Origin: BOG-908 sp964242115
GTDB lineage: Bacteria; Pseudomonadota; Alphaproteobacteria; Acetobacterales; Acetobacteraceae
Direction of reading: 5' to 3'
Length of the DNA: 64,000 nucleotides
Assembly (NCBI GenBank): GCA_964242115.1
Contig: CAXSZX010000003.1
Location: 1-64,000, forward strand
Part shown: positions 60,721 through 64,000 of the stretch, piece after piece
Position numbering within the stretch: position 1 is the first letter of the stretch
Layout: each line of letters opens with the position of its first letter
Made by a program: the position numbers and the translations under genes
Notes under the pieces: generated by a model
Told to the model about the DNA's origin: nothing
Database searches by the model: none
The model's input: only the letters and a program-made list of their open reading frames with translations

Positions 60721-62181
60721 GTGCTCACCGAGACGGAGGTGACCCAGCTCTACCGCAGCCTGCTCGGCCGCGACCCGGAGGATGCCGATACCATCCGCGC
60801 CTTCCAGGACTACTACCAGACGATCGACCGCGGCCGGAAAGCGGTGTTCGGCTCGGACGAGTTCAAGGATGTCTACACCCAAGCGACGGGACTGCCCGTG
60901 CACGCCAGGGATCTGGCCGCCAGCCTGGCACTGGAGATACTGCGTCGCGCTCCAGGCCAACCAACGCCGCCGGCCTCCCCGCCCGCCGCGCCCGAAATCG
61001 CCCAGGCCATGCGCGTCATCCTCGACCAGCCCGGTGCGGCGCGCCTGGCCGTGGCGGTGGGCGAGCCGGCCGGGCTGCGGCTGGACGACTTGGTCCCGCT
61101 CGGCCACCGCGGTGGCGCCGTGTTGCACGTGGCCCGCGGCTCCCCCGGTGCCGCGCCCAGGACCGGCACGCTGGCGGACGGCACCACCCTGCTCCGCCTG
61201 GCGGCCAGCCCGGCGCAGGTCGCGGACATCCTCGCAGCGCAGGACGCCCGCATCGACGCGCTCTGCCTGCTCGGCCCACCCGGCGGCCCGCACTGGGCCC
61301 AGGCGTTGCGGCCGCATCTGGCCAGGCACGCGCTGATACTGGTCGGCCGCCCGCATGCCGGCTTCGACGCGCATGCGGTCAGCGCTGCCGTCGCCGCGTC
61401 CCTGCATGGCGAGCCCGCGCAGCACTGGCGGGGCCTGCGCCTGCACCACATCGGCGGCTGGTTGCTGCCCGTCAGCTACCAGCCCCCGGCAGCGCCGCCG
61501 CCGCTCCCCGACCGTGCCGCCTATCCGCGCCTGGCCGTCGCCAGCATCGTGCGCAACGAGGCGGTCTGCATCGCCAACATGCTGCGCAGCGTGCTGCCTA
61601 TCGTCAGCTTTTGCGCCGTGCTGGACACCGGCTCGGCCGACGCCACGCTGCAGATCGCCCGCGACGTGATCGAGGCGTCCGGCGTGCCCGGCGCGTTCGC
61701 CACGTGCGACCACGCCGTTTTCGAAGACAACTTCTCCACCATGCGCAACGCCGCTCTGGCCATGGTGCCCGACGGCATCGAGTGGATCCTCATGCTGGAC
61801 GGGGACGAGGAGCTGGAACCTGAAGATTACGAGAAGCTGTTACGCCTGATCGCCACGGCAGCGGCCAACCACGACGCGTTCGCCCTGCCGCGCTACAACT
61901 ACAGCGGGGCGGACAAGAGCGGCCCGGTCATGCTCTACCCCGACCGCCAGGTGCGCCTGCTGCGCCACACGCCGGACCGCCGCGTGCGCTACGAGAACGC
62001 GGTACACGAGACGATCCGCGCTACCCCGCACGTATGCGTTCCGTTGGACGAGTCCGCGATGGGCGGACCCAGGAACGGACCCCACATCCATCACCTGGTA
62101 CGCCGCTTCCGCTCTGCGGCGGAGGAGGATGAAAAGCAGCAGCGCTACCGCGAGATCGCGGCGAAGCACGGCGTGAGCTGA
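60721..62181 (+). CDS. Family 2-like glycosyltransferase with N-terminal DUF4214-like segment
   Basis: 486 residues from GTG 60721. The N-terminus (TQLYRSLLGRDPEDADTI, RKAVFGSDEFKDVY) matches the DUF4214 pattern (YrxLLGRdpD, fxxSxEF). From about residue 270 a glycosyltransferase-2 fold: VASIVRNEAVCIANML, AVLDTGSADATLQIA, WILMLDGDEELE (DxD-like), YENAVHETI. The protein is cytosolic by composition. It ends with a coil HHLVRRFRSAAEEDEKQQRY. Likely cell-surface glycan synthesis; no cluster adjoins it. Confidence 0.88.
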   Translation: MLTETEVTQLYRSLLGRDPEDADTIRAFQDYYQTIDRGRKAVFGSDEFKDVYTQATGLPVHARDLAASLALEILRRAPGQPTPPASPPAAPEIAQAMRVILDQPGAARLAVAVGEPAGLRLDDLVPLGHRGGAVLHVARGSPGAAPRTGTLADGTTLLRLAASPAQVADILAAQDARIDALCLLGPPGGPHWAQALRPHLARHALILVGRPHAGFDAHAVSAAVAASLHGEPAQHWRGLRLHHIGGWLLPVSYQPPAAPPPLPDRAAYPRLAVASIVRNEAVCIANMLRSVLPIVSFCAVLDTGSADATLQIARDVIEASGVPGAFATCDHAVFEDNFSTMRNAALAMVPDGIEWILMLDGDEELEPEDYEKLLRLIATAAANHDAFALPRYNYSGADKSGPVMLYPDRQVRLLRHTPDRRVRYENAVHETIRATPHVCVPLDESAMGGPRNGPHIHHLVRRFRSAAEEDEKQQRYREIAAKHGVS

Positions 62182-62247
62182 CGCGAAGCAAGGCGGACCC
62201 AAGTTTTGGAGCGAACACCTTCCGCAATCAAAGCATCGTCGCCAGGG

Positions 62248-62389
62248 GGCTACCTTCTCCGGCGCTCTTCGATGTCAGCCTCTGTTCGGCCGTCCGGCCT
62301 GCCCAAGGCGCGCGTGAGCGACCGCCGTAAGGCGGCTTGGCCTTGAACAGGCCGGACGACCGAACGATCATCACGCGTCGAAGGTAGCC
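62248..62389. repeat. Nested inverted repeat, about 140 bases
   Basis: Outer arms GGCTACCTT (62248) and AAGGTAGCC (62381); main stem GTTCGGCCGTCCGGCCTG (62284) with CAGGCCGGACGACCGAAC (62348), 18 bp with one mismatch; inner CCAAG/CTTGG; tip CCGCC-GTAA-GGCGG with a GNRA loop. It could be a structured RNA, a strong terminator or a miniature mobile element. Confidence 0.7.
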
Positions 62390-62505
62390 ACCGTCTCGGC
62401 CAGCATGTCCGCTCCGAAATCCAATCCGCCGGGGCAACAGCGTGTGCTCGAAGCCGTCCTGCGCTCGCCGGCAGGATCGCCGACGGGGCGTGAGCTTGCA
62501 AATAT

Positions 62506-62521
62506 CTCTAGATAGGTAGAG
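62506..62521. promoter_or_regulatory. Possible PadR operator upstream of padR
   Basis: CTCTAGATAGGTAGAG, a dyad with AT-rich flanks, ends ten bases before the padR start. PadR regulators usually repress their own operon through such inverted sites. The position supports this; the bases do not match the classical ATGT-ACAT form. Confidence 0.35.
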
Positions 62522-62530
62522 TTATTGACC

Positions 62531-62836
62531 ATGCGGGAGCGTGCGCCTTCTCCTCAGACGCGTGCGATCCTGGAGACGTTGCTTGGCCAGCCAATGAGCT
62601 GGCAGCACGGCTACGACCTGGCCAAACTGGTCCGCCTCAGGTCCGGGACACTCTACCCTATCCTCATCCGGCTGCATGAGCGGGGCTTGCTCGAAGCGAA
62701 GTGGATGGCGCCGGAGCGGCCGGGCCTGCCCGCCAGGCACGCCTACCGGCTCTCTGCGTCCGGGTTGGCCTACGCACGGCAGCTTGGGCAAGCTGCGGTT
62801 CCCAGGCCGCGAGCCTCGCCGGAAGCCCTCGCGTGA
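62531..62836 (+). CDS. PadR-family transcriptional regulator
   Basis: 101 residues from ATG 62531. Winged helix: TRAILETLLGQPMSWQHGYDLAKLVRLRSGTLYPILIRLHERGLLEAKW, with the SGTLYPxLxRLexxGL signature. TAGGTAGAG lies upstream. It is short, ending just after the wing, so it is of the small PadR class. It is coupled to a membrane-protein gene by GTGA overlap, a common PadR pairing in which the partner gene is the regulated target. Confidence 0.9.
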   Translation: MRERAPSPQTRAILETLLGQPMSWQHGYDLAKLVRLRSGTLYPILIRLHERGLLEAKWMAPERPGLPARHAYRLSASGLAYARQLGQAAVPRPRASPEALA

Positions 62837-63372
62837 CCGGACCGCTCTTCCGGCGGCCCGGCGACTGGCTGCTCGCATCTGCCGCGGGGCGCCTGCGCCG
62901 AACCCATGCGGATTGGGCGCACGCCATGCTGGCAGAGGCGTCACTCTGCACGTCCGAACGCGACCGGCTGGGCTGGGCATGGGGCTGCTGGGTGGCGAGC
63001 CTGCGCGCATCCTGCAGCACCGCCGGACTGGTGTACGCCGCCTCGCTTCCGGGCGGCGTCGGACTGATGGCAGCTTACGAATGGAGCGCGGACGAAAGCC
63101 GGGCGACGTTGGCCGTGCTCGCCCTGATCGCGGCGGCGCTCGGTGCTCTGCGCCCCGGGCGAGCTCTGCTGTCGGGCGTCCTTGTCGGCCTGGTGGTCAC
63201 CGGCGTGACCGGCTTTGAGGCGATCAGCGGCATACGGCCCGCCTACGAGGCACACGCGCAGACCCTCCTGCACAGCCTGCGCTGGCTGATCCTGCTGGCG
63301 CCGGCGCTGTCGGCAGCCGGCTTCGGCGGCCGGCTCCGCCGCCGGCTGCATCCTGCCTGGCCGCTGCGGTGA
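62833..63372 (+). CDS. Membrane protein co-transcribed with padR
   Basis: 179 residues from GTG 62833. The N-terminal 60 residues are soluble (RRPGDWLLASAAGRLRR, HAMLAEASLCTSERDRLGWAWG), followed by four hydrophobic segments, the last ending LLAPALSAAGFGGRLRRRL. The WAHAMLAE and ERLxWAxG pattern is seen in membrane partners of PadR regulators. Function unknown. Confidence 0.8.
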   Translation: MTGPLFRRPGDWLLASAAGRLRRTHADWAHAMLAEASLCTSERDRLGWAWGCWVASLRASCSTAGLVYAASLPGGVGLMAAYEWSADESRATLAVLALIAAALGALRPGRALLSGVLVGLVVTGVTGFEAISGIRPAYEAHAQTLLHSLRWLILLAPALSAAGFGGRLRRRLHPAWPLR

Positions 63373-63392
63373 CATCGCAGCGGCGTCCGTGC

Positions 63393-64000
63393 ATGACCGA
63401 CGACCTGCCGAGCAAGGCGCCGCCGGCAACCCTGATGTTCTGGCTGGCAAAGATCTGCGCCACGACCTTGGGAGAAACCGGCGGGGATGCGGTCTCGATG
63501 ACCCTGCGCCTCGGCTACGCCGTGGCGGCCGGCATCTTCGTGGTGTTCTTCGCTGCCGCACTGGCCGCGCAACTGCGTGTCCGCGGATACAGCGCCGGAG
63601 TCTATTGGTTGACCGTAGTTGCTACCACCACGATGGGCACGGCCACGTCGGACTTCATCGACCGCACCCTGCGTCTTGGCTACGTGCGGTCCTCGGCGCT
63701 GCTGCTGGCGCTGGTCGTTGCCGTGCTTCTGGCCTGGCGCGCCACCACGGGGAGGATCGCCGCGAACCGCATCACATCGCCGCAGGACGAGGTGTTCTAC
63801 TGGCTGACGATCCTCGTCTCCAACACGCTCGGCACCGCCCTGGGTGATTTCGCGGCGGACACGAGCGGCCTGGGGCTGGGCTTCGAGAAGGGCGCCCTGG
63901 TGTTCGGCAGCCTCGTCGCGCTCGTTGCAATTCTGCATCGCTTTGCCGGGCTGCCGCAGACAATCCTGTTCTGGGCTGCCTACGTCCTCACGCGTCCCCT
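63393..64000 (+). CDS. COG4705-like membrane protein with internal repeats (runs off window)
   Basis: Partial: the frame is open from ATG 63393 to the right edge (about 202 residues seen). Internal repeats recur with the same core: FWLAKICATTLGETGGDAV, YWLTVVATTTMGTATSDF, YWLTILVSNTLGTALGDF, and a fourth beginning FWAAYVLT. Each repeat pairs a (Y/F)W helix with a GxxxxD motif, then a Gly-rich hydrophobic segment, which matches a family of uncharacterised membrane proteins with four repeats. It follows the padR operon by 20 bases and may be regulated by PadR. Confidence 0.83.
   Translation, partial: MTDDLPSKAPPATLMFWLAKICATTLGETGGDAVSMTLRLGYAVAAGIFVVFFAAALAAQLRVRGYSAGVYWLTVVATTTMGTATSDFIDRTLRLGYVRSSALLLALVVAVLLAWRATTGRIAANRITSPQDEVFYWLTILVSNTLGTALGDFAADTSGLGLGFEKGALVFGSLVALVAILHRFAGLPQTILFWAAYVLTRP

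Larger units (their letters stand above)
62182..62530. other. 349-base gene-free region with a large nested inverted repeat
   Basis: After the glycosyltransferase stop, AGCAAGGCGGACCC and AAGTTTTGG look like traces of a hairpin repeat. Then a nested palindrome spans 62248-62389. The last 30 bases before padR hold an A/T-rich patch with the dyad CTCTAGATAGGTAGAG. No gene is supported. Confidence 0.6.

Overview
The window looks like a chromosomal segment of an alphaproteobacterium, most likely Acetobacteraceae (Rhodospirillales). The support is high GC with strong GC3 bias, a fused ispDF, a dusB(nifR3)-ntrB-ntrC operon, the hprK-rapZ-EIIA-HPr-EI regulatory PTS set without sugar permeases, a cyclic-nucleotide-domain thioredoxin reductase-like flavoprotein, and many TonB/OprB/RND envelope genes. 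The taxon is inferred from gene content only.

Bases 1-8589 are the right part of a Tn7-like transposon inserted in comM. The left end lies outside the window. The transposition genes run leftward from the right end as one overlapping operon: tnsA, tnsB, tnsC, tniQ/tnsD, then a zinc-ribbon plus degenerate tyrosine-recombinase protein in the position of tniE. The gene order and the comM target match the Tn6022/AbaR backbone known from Acinetobacter. Four TnsB-type binding sites lie at 8467-8585, and the element ends in TGTCA (read inward) at 8589. tnsB carries one in-frame amber codon between the second Asp and the Glu of its DDE triad. At least one cargo gene, a secreted protein of lower GC, precedes the operon. 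The 3' part of comM resumes at 8590.

From 9.3 to 60.7 kb the segment is ordinary chromosome: OprB porin; a J-domain-like protein; an RND tripartite efflux operon; an O-antigen ligase-like protein; PTS-type regulators; AI-2E transporter; smpB; dapA; lytic transglycosylase; RMD1-family protein; an RTX-like protein; ispDF; dusB-ntrBC; pyrE; a Baeyer-Villiger-type monooxygenase; a cNMP/TrxR-like flavoprotein; a branched-chain acyl-CoA degradation cluster; an MsbA-type ABC exporter; a TonB receptor; nrdA; acyltransferase; methyltransferase; bioF-bioD; and a glycosyltransferase. The last 1.5 kb holds a padR operon with two membrane proteins, the second running off the window.

The most striking non-genic feature is a family of about 27 dispersed repeats (full elements about 125-160 bp, plus halves and fragments), nearly all starting within a few bases of a stop codon between 9.27 and 60.67 kb. 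Each full copy has two A/T-run hairpin arms in inverted orientation around a core carrying the box GCTGTCGCGGA or its complement. Stem bases covary between copies (GGTTC/GAACC, CTTC/GAAG, CTGC/GCAG). The elements are likely bidirectional terminators or mRNA-end structures and possibly non-autonomous mobile units. They are absent from the Tn7-like element, extend or terminate some reading frames (efflux adaptor N-terminus, acyltransferase C-terminus), and sit inside two operons.
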